In this document: positions 12,646 to 23,597 of the stretch, in pieces
Position numbering within the stretch: the first letter of the stretch is position 1
Layout of the letters: each line of letters opens with the position of its first letter
Assembly: GCA_964007475.1 (NCBI GenBank)
Contig: OZ023275.1
Location: forward strand, 15,603,829-15,667,828
Source of the DNA: Hybos culiciformis
Lineage: Eukaryota > Arthropoda > Insecta > Diptera > Hybotidae
Direction of reading: 5' to 3'
DNA length: 64,000 nucleotides
Notes under the pieces: model-generated
Told to the model about the DNA's origin: nothing
The model's database searches: none
The model's input: only the letters and a program-made list of their open reading frames with translations
Program-made: the position numbers and the translations under genes

Positions 12646-12955
12646 CTACCAGACACCCCGAAGAAGGGATGCCTCATGAACGGGAATATGGCCCGGTATT
12701 CTCTCATTCCGATAAAATTGTATAATAAACAAATTAGCCGTAAAGATTTTTAATGGGCATGTGGTCGGTATGTTGTATTTAGTAGTATAGAATTTAGTCG
12801 CTAAATGGAATATTATATGCGTCAATACACATGCAATCATTTAGATGCATCTGCGTAAATAATGAAATCATTTAGATGCATCAGCGTGAATTATGAAATC
12901 ATTTAGATGCATCAGCATAAATAATGAAATCATTTAAATGTTCTCACAATACAAG
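12646..12955. mobile_element. Degraded repeat with a 31-bp minisatellite
   Basis: A GC-richer left part is followed from about 12748 by sequence clearly related to the TIR element at 33758-33986 (shared GGGCATGTGGTCGGTA-type start and TGCGTCAATACA). From about 12834 a 31-bp unit beginning ATCATTTAGATGCATC is repeated three and a half times. No coding potential. Confidence 0.6.
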
Positions 12956-14380
12956 CAAAGGCAAATACCAACAAAAAATGAAAAAAGAAATGTGTATACC
13001 AACTTTTGTTTTTTTTTTTTAATGTGTATACAGAACTCGTAATTAATAACAAATTTAGTTAACATATACAATAATCTACTATTTTTATTATAACAGACAT
13101 AATTAAATGTTATAGTAAAAAAAATATTTTGTTTTGCTGGTTTTTTATTTTTATAACCGCTGATAATTAACGATTATTATTGACGGCGGATTCTCCAAAT
13201 AACAGGAAATATAGAAACTTTTCTGTAACTAAGTATAGTTTATAATTTTGCGACAACACAAACTCTTGGATAAACTTTACAATGAACAAATCTAAATAAA
13301 TTATTTATTTTACCTGGATATTTATACTTTCAACAATATATAAACAAAAGAATATATATAAATTGAATATGTTTGGTTCGATTTAGAAGTAGAGTTTCAC
13401 TTCTTTGTGGAAATTCTCCTACTTATTGGCTAATAGCAGCGCCATAGATGTTCTTAAGAAATAATTATGTTTATTCTTATATTCACTTTATTCATCAGGA
13501 ACTACTTCTATGTAAAATCATTAGTTTTAACTTTAATTTCATGTTCCGATTACTTTAATATTTTAAATCTTTAATCCATTTAAATGCATATTTTAGTTAA
13601 AATTTGTTCTTTGTATTGGATCTAAAACATTGAATGAAAATTATATGTTTGTATAATGATGACATTAGAAATTGCAATTTAAAACGTAAATGTACTTACA
13701 TAATGGGTGAAATTTCACGCAAACAAAATACAAACTTCTATTGACTCAGATCGACACATGTAAGATACAGACTTTTTTATACAAAGTAAAAGTTTTCTCC
13801 AAAACTTTTGAAATTACGTGCCCTCAATAAAAGCCAATAATTAATACTAAAATACAAGCGATCGGAAATCGGATTAATGAATAGGAATTGTTTGTCACGA
13901 TCTCGAAAGCAAGCCTGTAGATTTCGTTTCACCATTCACTATTAATTCTTCGTCTGCTTTTTTAATCTCAGAATATTAGTTTTTTTTAATAAAATTTTAA
14001 TTAGCGATAAACCTATCAACCATCAAGTAATGTTGCTTAACACATCCATGAGTCCTTTTATGTGAGAGTTGCAAAGCTTTGAAATGGTTTATCTAACAGA
14101 TTTAGACCACTAAGTTCGCATTGAAGCGACTAATTTTTTTTTTCGCGCAAAAGACTTTTATTTTCAACATAATCATATCAAATCATTACATTGGGACTAA
14201 ACTAACCTAACATTTGGAGAAAATGGTAGACATAATTAAGTTAATGATTTATTTTATTTTACATTATGAAAAATATAATCCATTTAACTTCTTGGTAACA
14301 TAAATTCTTCGTCAAAAAAAATGTGTAAACAAATTTTCACAAAATATACAAATTTTTTCTAGATTAGTCCTCATTTGAAC

Positions 14381-14440
14381 AAATCGAGACCTTAGTTATT
14401 TTGTCAGTTAGAACCTTGTTGTTCTAAGGTCTCGAAATTT
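14381..14440. repeat. Short inverted repeat
   Basis: AAATCGAGACCTTAG near 14381 is the complement of CTAAGGTCTCGAAATTT ending at 14440, giving a stem of about 15 bp with a loop of about 28 bases. Too small to classify; probably a remnant of a palindromic element. Confidence 0.45.
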
Positions 14441-15606
14441 AGTTCCTTATACATTATACTCTTATTTTATACTTATATGCTGATGAAATTTATTTTTAAT
14501 TTAAAAAAATTTAAAAATAATATAAATAAATTTAAAGAAAATAGAAACCGCTTTACGAAAAACTCTTCAATGGGTTAAAGAAAATTGAGATCTTCTTAAA
14601 AGTTAAGCAAAATATTAATATTATTTTTATTTTAGAAAAAAATAGTTATATTTAGATATTGTTACTTGCAGGGATTAATTTCTAAAAATAAAAGAAGCGG
14701 ATCGCTTAAAAAAATTATGTTAATATAAATATTTTTTATACAAAATTGCTATTTATTCCATTTGCTTCCATTTGTTTTATATAAGAAATTAGAAAAAGGC
14801 TTCTTGCTAATACGGAGTTTAGTATAAAAATAATTGTTTAAGCCTAAAAATTAAGCCCTGGTTACTTGAATAATCGATATGAAGTATTTAATAATCATAA
14901 TAAAAATATTCAAAACAAACTACTTAAATTTAAATAAAATACCTAAATATTTCCTGAGTTTATCAACTTAACCACAAAAATAAGTTAAATCATAAATATT
15001 ATAGCAGCACACTGGGAAAAATTCAACGTTGAAAAATAACTAAGCTTGTCATACATTGAAACTTTTCAGTATGTTATTCAAAAGTCTTGTCGATCTAACG
15101 TTTCCATCACCGACCGCTAAAGAATTTTCTCTGACGAGGAGAAAAAAATTAGAGAATATTTCGATTAGAAAAATCGATTAGTTCCAAAAATGTTTTCAAT
15201 GAGAAGACTACTGAAATACCAAAATTTGTAAAATAATTGAATCTTTAATCATCATAACTTTAAAGAATGAAGAAGGCAGAAAGTGATCACTTACTTTTCT
15301 TAAAACCAAATTAATTTTACTTAAAGAGAGTTAAATCTACTTCCAATTTTAATTATAATTATGAACGAAAAATAATTTAATTTAATGTAAATAATTTCCA
15401 AAATAAAATTTATTTTATCCGAAAGCTTAATTTTTTTTATATAATTTGAAATTAATTAAAAAAATTATCATTAATACGCTAAAATAAAGTATATGTTTAA
15501 ATGTCATAATTATCGCACAACTTCATAAATTATTCGACATAAATATCTGCAGATTTTAGGTTTAATGAAAGTGATAAAGATAATTAATTTACGATAAATC
15601 ATATAA

Positions 15607-15690
15607 ATCGTCATGCTAATTGGTGTGGTCGTTATCCTATGGTGCTGTGCGTTCGGTCTGGAATTTTATTCCCACTTCGGCCTAAAATAA
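15607..15690 (+). mobile_element. Degraded SINE copy
   Basis: Plus-strand relative of the tRNA-like head at 4598-4750: it shares GTTATCCTA, GCGTTCGGTC and TTCCCACTTCGG in the right order, with a broken B box. Not a tRNA gene. Confidence 0.55.
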
Positions 15691-16920
15691 GTTTAAATAG
15701 ATATGTCTTGAAGAATTAGTATTCCTTAAAATTTTTATTTTCAAAAAAAAAATATTCAAACAATAATCATATTTCTATAAACAAAGTTGACAGCTGAATG
15801 ATTTGATATAATTTGTTAAATTTTTTAATTCTTCCCTGTTGTTTGTTTATTAATTAAGTATGTTAGGTTTAATAATATTAGTAATCTATAATTAAAATTT
15901 TATTTCATGCGTACAATTGAAATATTGTTATAAAATATAGTAATCGAAAAGGATTAAATAAAGGGTACTAATTAAAATATGTGATAAAACCGAGGATAAA
16001 ACATATAATTAAAATTTTATTTGGAAATAGGTTTTTTTTACAGAATATTCTTACATTCTATTCTATTTTTCGATTATTTCATTTTTTTAAATTATTCTTT
16101 ATATAAAATTATTAGAATATTGGCGGATGATAGAATATGTACTGGGGATACTTTGTCTTAATTTTTGTTTTAGTTATATTTTAATATTATTCAATAATTA
16201 TTTTACTACAGTTTGTGTTCCTTAATGAAATCGATAAGCATTAGAGATATGATTTATATTACAAATTAGTTATTTTTGAAGAAATATAATTCGAATGCTA
16301 CAACAACAATAACATTTCAAAATATGCAATATTCATTCGATTTCCGTACTTTCTCTTAATCTTCACTCTTATTCACTTATTTTCAACATTGGTTGGAAGG
16401 ATTATCTAACAAAATACTTTAAAATTGATTTTCGTAAAAATATTAAATAATGCAATATGCATACATTTACATGTTATTTATAAAATATATTTGGCATTCC
16501 TTTCTTTTCAAGAACTTAGCATTCGATTTTTATTTAATACATAAAATCTCATCTACATAAGACGCATCAAATTGAAATAATTATTTTATATTATGGGAGA
16601 TCTACAAATGTTTTTATACATCCATCTGTTATCTATTTTTTTATCTATTTATATCTTTTTTTTTTTAGTTTTTTCACATGGCAACGAGGGCAGAACAGTA
16701 TAAAGAACTCAAAATTCTTTTATTATCCAAGTACTTAAAAGTTCATTATGATCTGCTTGCGTACACATACTTAAATTTAAGAAATGGATGGACCTATTTA
16801 AATCATAAAGTAATTACAAAAACCAATAGATATTTTTTTAGGCACAATAATTTCAAAGTTAAATTTTTCAAATCTATGGACAATAAACAGTTCAAATACT
16901 AAAATTCGTAAATAATTAAA

Positions 16921-17342
16921 AAATATTAAATCATAAAAAATACATTTTATAAAAAACAACGTTTTTCTTGCGCACTAAAAAGTAGAAAATAATTTTACTA
17001 TGAGTTTCATTTTGGTAACAGACTTTATAACTTTTCTCCGGCTCATTCAGAGGATTGTGGACACACATACTTGAAACTGATTACAACAGTCTATAACTAG
17101 AAACGTGGGGCGCATTTTTGAGGTAATACTGTAAATGTGTTGTAAAAATGTGCCCCACGTTTCTAGTTATAGACTGTTGTAATCAGTTTCAAGTATGTGT
17201 GTCCACAATCCTCTGAATGAACCGGAAAAAAGTTATAAAGTCTGTTACCAAAATGAAACTCATAGTAAAATTATTTTATACTTTTTAGTGCGCAAGAAAA
17301 ACGTTGTTTTTTATAAAATGTATTTTTTATGATTTAATATTT
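16921..17342. repeat. 422-bp near-perfect palindrome
   Basis: The left half (starting AAATATTAAATCATAAAAAA) and the right half are reverse complements over about 200 bp each, with only a handful of differences (for example CTCCGGCTCATTC against GAATGAACCGGAAA). The central loop of about 14-20 bases lies near 17127-17141. It has no coding capacity. It sits between OR-B and OR-C in a ~1.3-kb stretch that the OR-A/OR-B spacer lacks. It is a foldback transposon or a recent inverted duplication. Confidence 0.92.
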
Positions 17343-17410
17343 ATTTTCTACTTTTTAGTTTTGAAGCTGAAACAAACCAGAATTTTTCTTATAAAATTTG
17401 ATTGTCAAAA

Positions 17411-17880
17411 TTACGAAATTTGTGTGTTTAATTATGTCCTCTTTGTAGGTACAAAATTTGAATAAAATCGGACGAAATTTTGAAGTCCTCAAGGAAGGTA
17501 GAGGAGGCCAATAAATTTTTTGTTACAAAATTTGTGTGTTTAATCATTACTTCTTTTTATGTACCGAATTTGAATAAAATCGTACTTTTGAAGTCCTCCC
17601 CATAGGACGTCGCTGCTCGCTGGGTAGGAGGCCAATAAATGTTTTGTTACGAAATTTGTGTGTTTAATATGTCCTTTTTTTATGTACCAAATTTGAAAGG
17701 AATCGGACGAACTTTTGAAGTCCTTACCAAGGAAGGTCGCTGGATAGGAGGCCAATAAATTTTTTGTTACGAAATTCGTTTTTTCAATCATTTCTTCTTT
17801 TTATGTACTAAATTTGAATGAAATCGGACAAACTTTTGGTTGTGAAAATTTGATTGTAAAATTTCTCGGGCAGACAAACA
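17411..17880. repeat. ~120-bp tandem repeat, four units
   Basis: Units begin at about 17411, 17523, 17646 and 17766, each starting TTAC(G/A)AAATTTGTGTG or close to it. Each contains a TTTGAANNAATCG(G/T)AC-like stretch and, in units 1-3, ends GGAGGCCAATAAAT. The last unit is truncated and changes into other sequence. The open frames here are read-through of the repeat, not a gene. Confidence 0.8.
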
Positions 17881-18030
17881 GACGACAAACTTTTCAAATC
17901 ACGATTAAAGTGGTAGAATATTGTATTGTCATCGGGTTCAGAGCTATATTCAAAATTTCGGAGCTGTAACTTGTCGGAAAGTGGTCTAAAATTTGGACAG
18001 ACAAACAGACAAGAAAGTGAGTTGATAAAA
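17880..18030. repeat. Interspersed-repeat tail with GACAAACAGAC words
   Basis: Contains CAGACAAACAGACGACAAAC near 17872 and GGACAGACAAACAGACAAG near 17996, separated by GC-richer sequence. Such GACA/AGAC-rich segments are common in dispersed insect repeats. It probably forms one inserted unit with the tandem repeat and palindrome to its left. Confidence 0.45.
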
Positions 18031-18209
18031 ACGTTGTAATAATATTCTTTATTATAATTTTCTATATTTATTTTTATTTGCTTATAATTCATTAGTTCAA
18101 TTATAATTATTACAACAAAATTTATTTGATTTACTTACACATAAAGATGTATTTAATACTGGCAAAAACTATCTTAACCAGTCTGATATTTGATATTGAA
18201 ATTGTGTCT

Positions 18210-21016
18210 TCAATTAACCCTCCTTAGTAAAGCATAGAACTTATAAGCTGTTCGTATTATCTAAAAATATTTAATTAATTTTCATTCATAGTTTAAGATA
18301 ATCACTCAAATCTTTTAAAATATAAAATTGAATCCAGTTGAATAAAAACTTACGTATGTAAAGTTTTCCATAGAGAAGTTTCGTATTCCAGATGTGGCCA
18401 CATAATTTTCAGAGTTCTTTTGGACCATGAATATTTTGATTAATGATTTATAATTTCTTGATTTCTCGTACCAATTCAAATCATATATCAAAAAATACAA
18501 CTCCGATTTCTGTATTAATCAAAACAATTAAAGAAAATAATTAAATACACTTATGATTTTAAGGAAATAAGAAAAAGATCGTTATATATTGTCAGTATGC
18601 ATGTCAGTAAGAATTGAAGAATCTTATTAAAAAATGTTTTTAATTGGTTATTTTTGTACATTCAGATTTTATTAAGAGAGATTCCAAATTGTAGTTAGTT
18701 CTGTACAAATTGTAGTTAGTTCGGTGCAAATTCTAGTTAATTTTGTTGTTAATTTTTTTTTTGGGTAATAGAATATCTATTTTGTCAGATGCAGTCGAAT
18801 TAAGGAAAATTAAAAAAAAAACAACTTATAAGCTAAAACGAATCAAATAAATTGATTCCTGAAGTTTCAAAGTATTTGATATTGCATTATTTGGCTTTAT
18901 TGAGAAATAGTACATTGCTCGTATTAGGCACATTTTTCAAAAACATGTAAAAACATGACGCATACATATTATATATATTAAAATTATAAAACGTAATACT
19001 TATTTAATAAAATCGTGAACTTTATTTCATGTTTTCATCCACCTTTTTGTTTTTTTTTATATCTTTTTATATCATAAAAACTCACCATATCAGAAATTGC
19101 CTGTCCAAGGTAACAATACGCTGCAGTTTGGACAAGTGCAAGAAATAATATAAATAATGCTGAAATTTTATCTGCCTCAGATATTGTTAGAAGAAAAATA
19201 GTTAAAACTATAACCGAGCAATTCATAAAAATTTGAACTAAAACAATGTTTCCAAATATTTTTGAAATATCATCAATAACCCTTTAAATAAAAAAATAAA
19301 AACACTTTTAAAAAATGTGTCATTTTTGAAACTATTTTACAATACCACTGATATTAAGTCATTATAATCTGAAATTGAGTTGATATTGAAAGGATTGCTA
19401 TAAGCAACGACGATTATTTTTGAGTATACCTATAAACACACAACACAGTATAAACAATTCAAATTTTGGTATTTAAGTAGTTTTTGAATTATACCAGCTT
19501 TATGATGAAAGCTAAGGTTATTCACAATCACAACATGAATACATATACAATAAAAAATTTCTTACTCATAAACTCTCAAAGAGAGTACAATGTTTTTTTT
19601 TAATTCCTTGATATTTTCATATTTTCTTTCGTTTTTCAAAAATAGTAAAAAATTGTTATTTAATGTAGATTCAATTCTGATGCATTTCAACAAGATGTAT
19701 AGAAATGACTGAAAAAAAAAAATTTATATAAGTATTTCAAAAAAAATTAATTTTATTATTACTTTTCTTTTTAAGCCCGAGAAATTACAGAGACTATTCG
19801 AAATTATTAAAATTTGCTTAAAAAAATATTTAAACAAAGCTTGAATTTCTAACTGGCTGAATGCGAATGATATTTAGTTCAAAATAAATCCAAGTCAATA
19901 ATAAACTTACTGTTTCAAAAAACTGTCCTAAAATGAATATAGTATAGAGGGCCACACCTTGATAAATCCAAAATAATTCAAAATATGGGCTATCAATAGA
20001 AATATTTACATTGCACGGTAACCGTTTCAAAGTTGGATAGTCTCTTAAAGGTTCCATGACAAATGATGTTCCAGCTAATCCATAACCAAAAAAATAGATC
20101 CAAAAAATTAATTTAAATATTTTTAAATTTTGATCTTTGATCTCTTTCTCGTTCGAAAATTCTTTATCCAATTTATCAAAATTATTAAAAATGATATTGT
20201 ATTTATTTTGGTGCACGAAAATAAACATAATTTTAATCCATGTAATGCTGCCACTTATAGCTAAAAAAAATCCTCTCAAAATATAGAGTATATTTTCGGA
20301 ACCAAATGCTTCCCACAACCATAGAAGTATAATAGAAACAAAAGCAACAATTGTCTGAAATTTTTAAAATAAAATTTAATTTGAAATATATACACTTGGT
20401 AGAAGAAGTCTGCGTACGGTCCCGTTTTCTATTTTTTTGTTCAACATGTTCACAGTTTTTGATGTCATTTAAAGGTACTCTATAAGAAAAATGTATACAG
20501 TAGTCTTTAATGCCGCGTCTCAGAAATTAACCAGTAATTTTATTTATAAGACAATTGAATGTAGATAATTTCGTTCTATAGAATTTTATCCCTACGATAA
20601 AAAGGAAAGTGTCAAAAAATGTCTTTGAAAGTCATAAAAATTGGCACAAAAAAATTTTCTTATAGACATCACAAACTGTATACATTTTGAACAAAAAATT
20701 AGAAAAGGAGACCGTACGCAGACTTTTTCTACCTATAGTTTATATACAAATAATTATAATAAAAAATAAAAAAAAGTCAATTTGATCAAATATTTGTATC
20801 GGCTAATGACTATAATTGAAAAATATGCATATTATCTTCATCTCTTTGAGTATAATTTTCAACCATTTATTGAATCTGAATAAATAAATTCTATTTCAGA
20901 AACTATTTTTTTAATACCAATAGTCTGCGAATTCCTAACGCTAAAGCTGATTTTTGATTTTTGGAAACAACTTTTAAGAAGTCATAATTACTCATTACAT
21001 AAATATAAAAACTCAT
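18210..21016 (-). CDS. Odorant receptor OR-C (7tm_6 family), six exons
   Basis: Third receptor of the array. Coding exons in transcript order: 21016-20918, 20354-19911, 19708-19566, 19281-19086, 18509-18354, 18260-18210; 1089 bp, 362 residues. Exon lengths are identical to OR-B throughout. N terminus begins MSFYIYVMSNYDFLKVVSK; the first hydrophobic segment starts at the exon 2 boundary with TIVAFVSIILLWLWEAF. The extracellular motif is LPCNVNISIDSPYFELFW, then YCYLGQAISDM near TM6, and the C-terminal signature is NWYEKS, SMENFTY, RTAYKFYALLRRVN. All splice sites are GT..AG and no stop breaks the frame, so the gene looks intact. Intron 1 carries a TIR element. Orco-dependent odour sensing is the expected role (family knowledge); the ligand is unknown. 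Confidence 0.92.
20398..20733. mobile_element. 336-bp TIR element in OR-C intron 1
   Basis: Terminal inverted repeats of about 70 bp: GGTAGAAGAAGTCTGCGTAC on the left and GGTAGAAAAAGTCTGCGTAC read inward from the right, continuing with the shared GGTC, TTTTTTGTTCAA and ACAGTTT words. The interior is noncoding and differs between halves. Neither OR-A nor OR-B has it in intron 1. Superfamily not assignable. Confidence 0.8.
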
Positions 21017-21039
21017 TTTAATGCTTTTTGATTGTAATT

Positions 21040-21146
21040 TCAAAAGTAACTAATGTTAAATAACCCAAAAATATGAACTGTTTAAAATCAAATACCCAAT
21101 CAGAGGCGGATAAAGGTAATGGATAATACGAGACTGCAAGTTGAAA
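21040..21146 (-). promoter_or_regulatory. Conserved proximal promoter of OR-C
   Basis: Counterpart of 12464-12570. The initiator word is changed to TTAGTTACTTTTGA, but the block at about 21089-21145 is nearly the same as upstream of OR-B. A 62-codon open frame over this stretch is judged fortuitous, because the matching OR-B region closes early. Confidence 0.42.
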
Positions 21147-21206
21147 AAGTTTGAAAAGACTAAACCACAAAAAAAAATTAATAATTAAAAAAAAGTAGTA
21201 TGACAC

Positions 21207-21900
21207 ACTAGGGAAAACTTAACGTAAAATACCAAAGCTTATCGTACACTGAAACTTCTCGGTAAACTATTCCAAAGTCTTTTCAAATACGGAAAGAAAA
21301 TAAAGTGCAACTATAATAAGTAGAACTTTAGTTAGTGTAGAAATATTTTTATACAAAAATTTTTAATCAAGGCTTAAGTCAAAACTTTAACTAATGCAGG
21401 GAGGCACAAATCATAAATTTGTTAAAGAATTAATTTTACTTTGATTCGAATAATTTCTTATATTACTTTTTACTTCCCAAAATTCTTTTTATTTACATAA
21501 TTTGAATTTAAATAAAAAAAATTATAATTTTTATGCTGAAAATAATTTTTTTAATATCATTATAAATCATTCAATCAACAAATTACTACAAACATTAGGT
21601 TTAACTATAAAAATCGTTAAATTACTGGAATGTTCGGTCTTAAATTCGATGACTACTTCTGTATTTGAACAGAAATGTCTTGAAAAATTGTTAATTTTTT
21701 TAATTCTTCCCTGTTGTTTGTTTATTATTGAAGCATGTGAGGTTGATCAGGATTAGTAATGTATAATTAAATTTTTATTTCATGTGTAGAATTGAAATAT
21801 TGTTTTAAAATATAGTAATCAAAAGGGATGAAATAAAGGGTATTAATTAAAAAATGTGATTAAACATATAATTAAAATTTTATTAAGAAAATAATAATAT
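21207..21900. other. Duplicated block upstream of OR-C
   Basis: The 21207-21290 part aligns with 15005-15100, and 21690-21890 aligns with 15830-16040 (shared TTTTTTAATTCTTCCCTGTT). It is the upstream half of the receptor duplication unit. No coding signal. Confidence 0.5.
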
Positions 21901-22170
21901 TTATTATTCAGAATATTTTTACATTAAATTCTATTGTGTTTCCAATTCTTTCATTCATTGTTAAATCCTTTTTATAAAAACATTAGAATATTGGGAGCTT
22001 GACTGATGCTATTTCAGATATTTTGCAGGATGTTCTTAGTTTCGACAGCTTTTTATATCTAGATATGCCATTAATTTGAAATATAATTGAATTCATAATA
22101 TTAAACTGAAAACTTATATTAAACTATATCTCTTTTTTTCTAAATTATTTAAAAATATAATTTATAAATA

Positions 22171-22236
22171 CTTCTCGCAGACGAATAGCGCAGCGTTTCA
22201 GGAAAGGACAAGAGTTAAATTCTCAACTCTAGTTCA
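22171..22236 (+). mobile_element. Possible degraded tRNA-like SINE fragment
   Basis: Has an A-box-like AATAGCGCAGCG and, about 30 bases later, a B-box-like GAGTTAAATTCTCAACTC whose ends can pair. It differs from the family at 4598-4750. Weak call. Confidence 0.3.
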
Positions 22237-23367
22237 AATATTTATGGATATTAATTATTTTAGAAGTCAAATAGGTTTTAGCTTTTTCCTATAATAAATG
22301 TTTTGATAAAAATATAGAATTAATCACAATGTACCTAACATAAATTTCTTAGTAGTAAAGTAGCATAGGACACTAAATCTCTAAATATAAGTAAACATAA
22401 TGTAATTGTATTATATCAGCTTGAAAATAAATGAATTTGAATTTGAATTAATTATTTAAGGCCCCAAATAGTTAATTTAATAATTTTTGATTAATAAAAA
22501 AAACTGGTATGTTTAGCAAACACAAAAAACTTCTTTAATAATTTCATTTTAAATTAGTTCTGCTTAATTTTTTCACGAGGTACCTATACATTTCTTATTA
22601 TTCAACATCACATTTTTTATTTCGGACATCAAATGTATAAATTTTATTAGTTCTTCCATACTAAATTACAATATTTAATTCTTAGCAAGAACTGACTTTA
22701 CAAAACAAAGGTTCCCTAGGATTAATTGTTTACTATAAGTTTGTTCAGAATTACCTAAATCAAAACGAAAGAAATATTTAAGTGTTTGAATTTTTCTCTC
22801 TTGTCGACAAATTACGATTCGTACTTAACATTCATACATTTACCAGAAAAAATTATTCAAATTCATTTATATTAAACCATTAAAGTTTATTGTTTTTTTT
22901 TGAAATTTTATATTGAAATTATTTAAATAGTTAGCTGTCAATTAAATTTCTTTTACATTATTGTTACATACATAATATATAAATTTTCTTTTATAATTCG
23001 AAATACATACATAATATTTGCTATATACATACAATGTTTATAATAATATATTAATATGAATGTTTCACTCCTTTGAAAATAGAACGACTTAACCAAAATA
23101 ATAACGATTTTTTGGTTAAGAAACTAACTTTATTTATTTAAAAATATGTCTTATTTAGACTTTCGCGAGTAGAAAACTTGATAAGGAAGATAATATAACC
23201 GCGAAATATTTGTCTCTAATCTTAGATATGATAATTTAGTTAGATTCTTATGACATACTCATCCCTTTTTTATCCGTTTTATGTCTTAAGTGAAATTTTT
23301 GGTTTTTTACACATTTTTTTATTTTACTCTTTCCGGAGTAAAAAATAAAATAAAAAAATTTAAGTCA

Positions 23368-23421
23368 GCCGAATTCTTTAACATAGCATAGGTAGCCGAA
23401 TTCTTTAACATAGCATAGGTT
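23368..23421. repeat. 27-bp unit repeated twice
   Basis: AGCCGAATTCTTTAACATAG plus seven bases occurs twice without interruption, identical in both copies. Confidence 0.85.
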
Positions 23422-23526
23422 CCGTAGAAGTGATGTACATATATAAGAACAATAAACCGATCTAATAAGCTTATTGAAGTGAAACTTCTTTGGAGACATT
23501 GTGATTGAGAGTGAAAAAAATGTAAG

Positions 23527-23597
23527 TGTCAAAAATAGAACGATTATTGTCAAAAATGAAACGATTATTGTCAAAAATGAAACGATTATTGTCGAAA
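23527..23597. repeat. 21-bp minisatellite
   Basis: The unit GTCAAAAATGAAACGATTAT(T) is repeated three and a third times with one or two substitutions. It follows shortly after the 27-bp duplication. Confidence 0.85.

Larger units (their letters stand above)
12956..16920. other. Long spacer between OR-B and OR-C, no gene seen
   Basis: Noncoding. About 12.6-15.0 kb is extra DNA compared with the spacer upstream of OR-C: the 15005-15100 block aligns with 21207-21290, which lies only about 190 bp upstream of the OR-C start. The stretch 15830-16040 aligns with 21690-21890. A 74-codon open frame at 16678-16902 has no recognisable features. Confidence 0.5.

Noticed and set aside
16678..16902. 74-codon open frame starting MATRAEQYKELK
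   Set aside because: No recognised domain, A/T-driven composition, no promoter or splice context, and it lies in DNA that appears inserted between OR-B and OR-C.
17540..18092. Two minus-strand frames with repeated NFVTKNLLASYPA-like text
   Set aside because: The repeated peptide is the 120-bp tandem repeat read through; the first unit and the last unit do not keep the frame.
21018..21206. 62-codon frame upstream of OR-C that could be an extra first exon
   Set aside because: The matching region of OR-B closes early in that frame, and OR-A has no counterpart; the ATG used gives equivalent N termini in all three genes.
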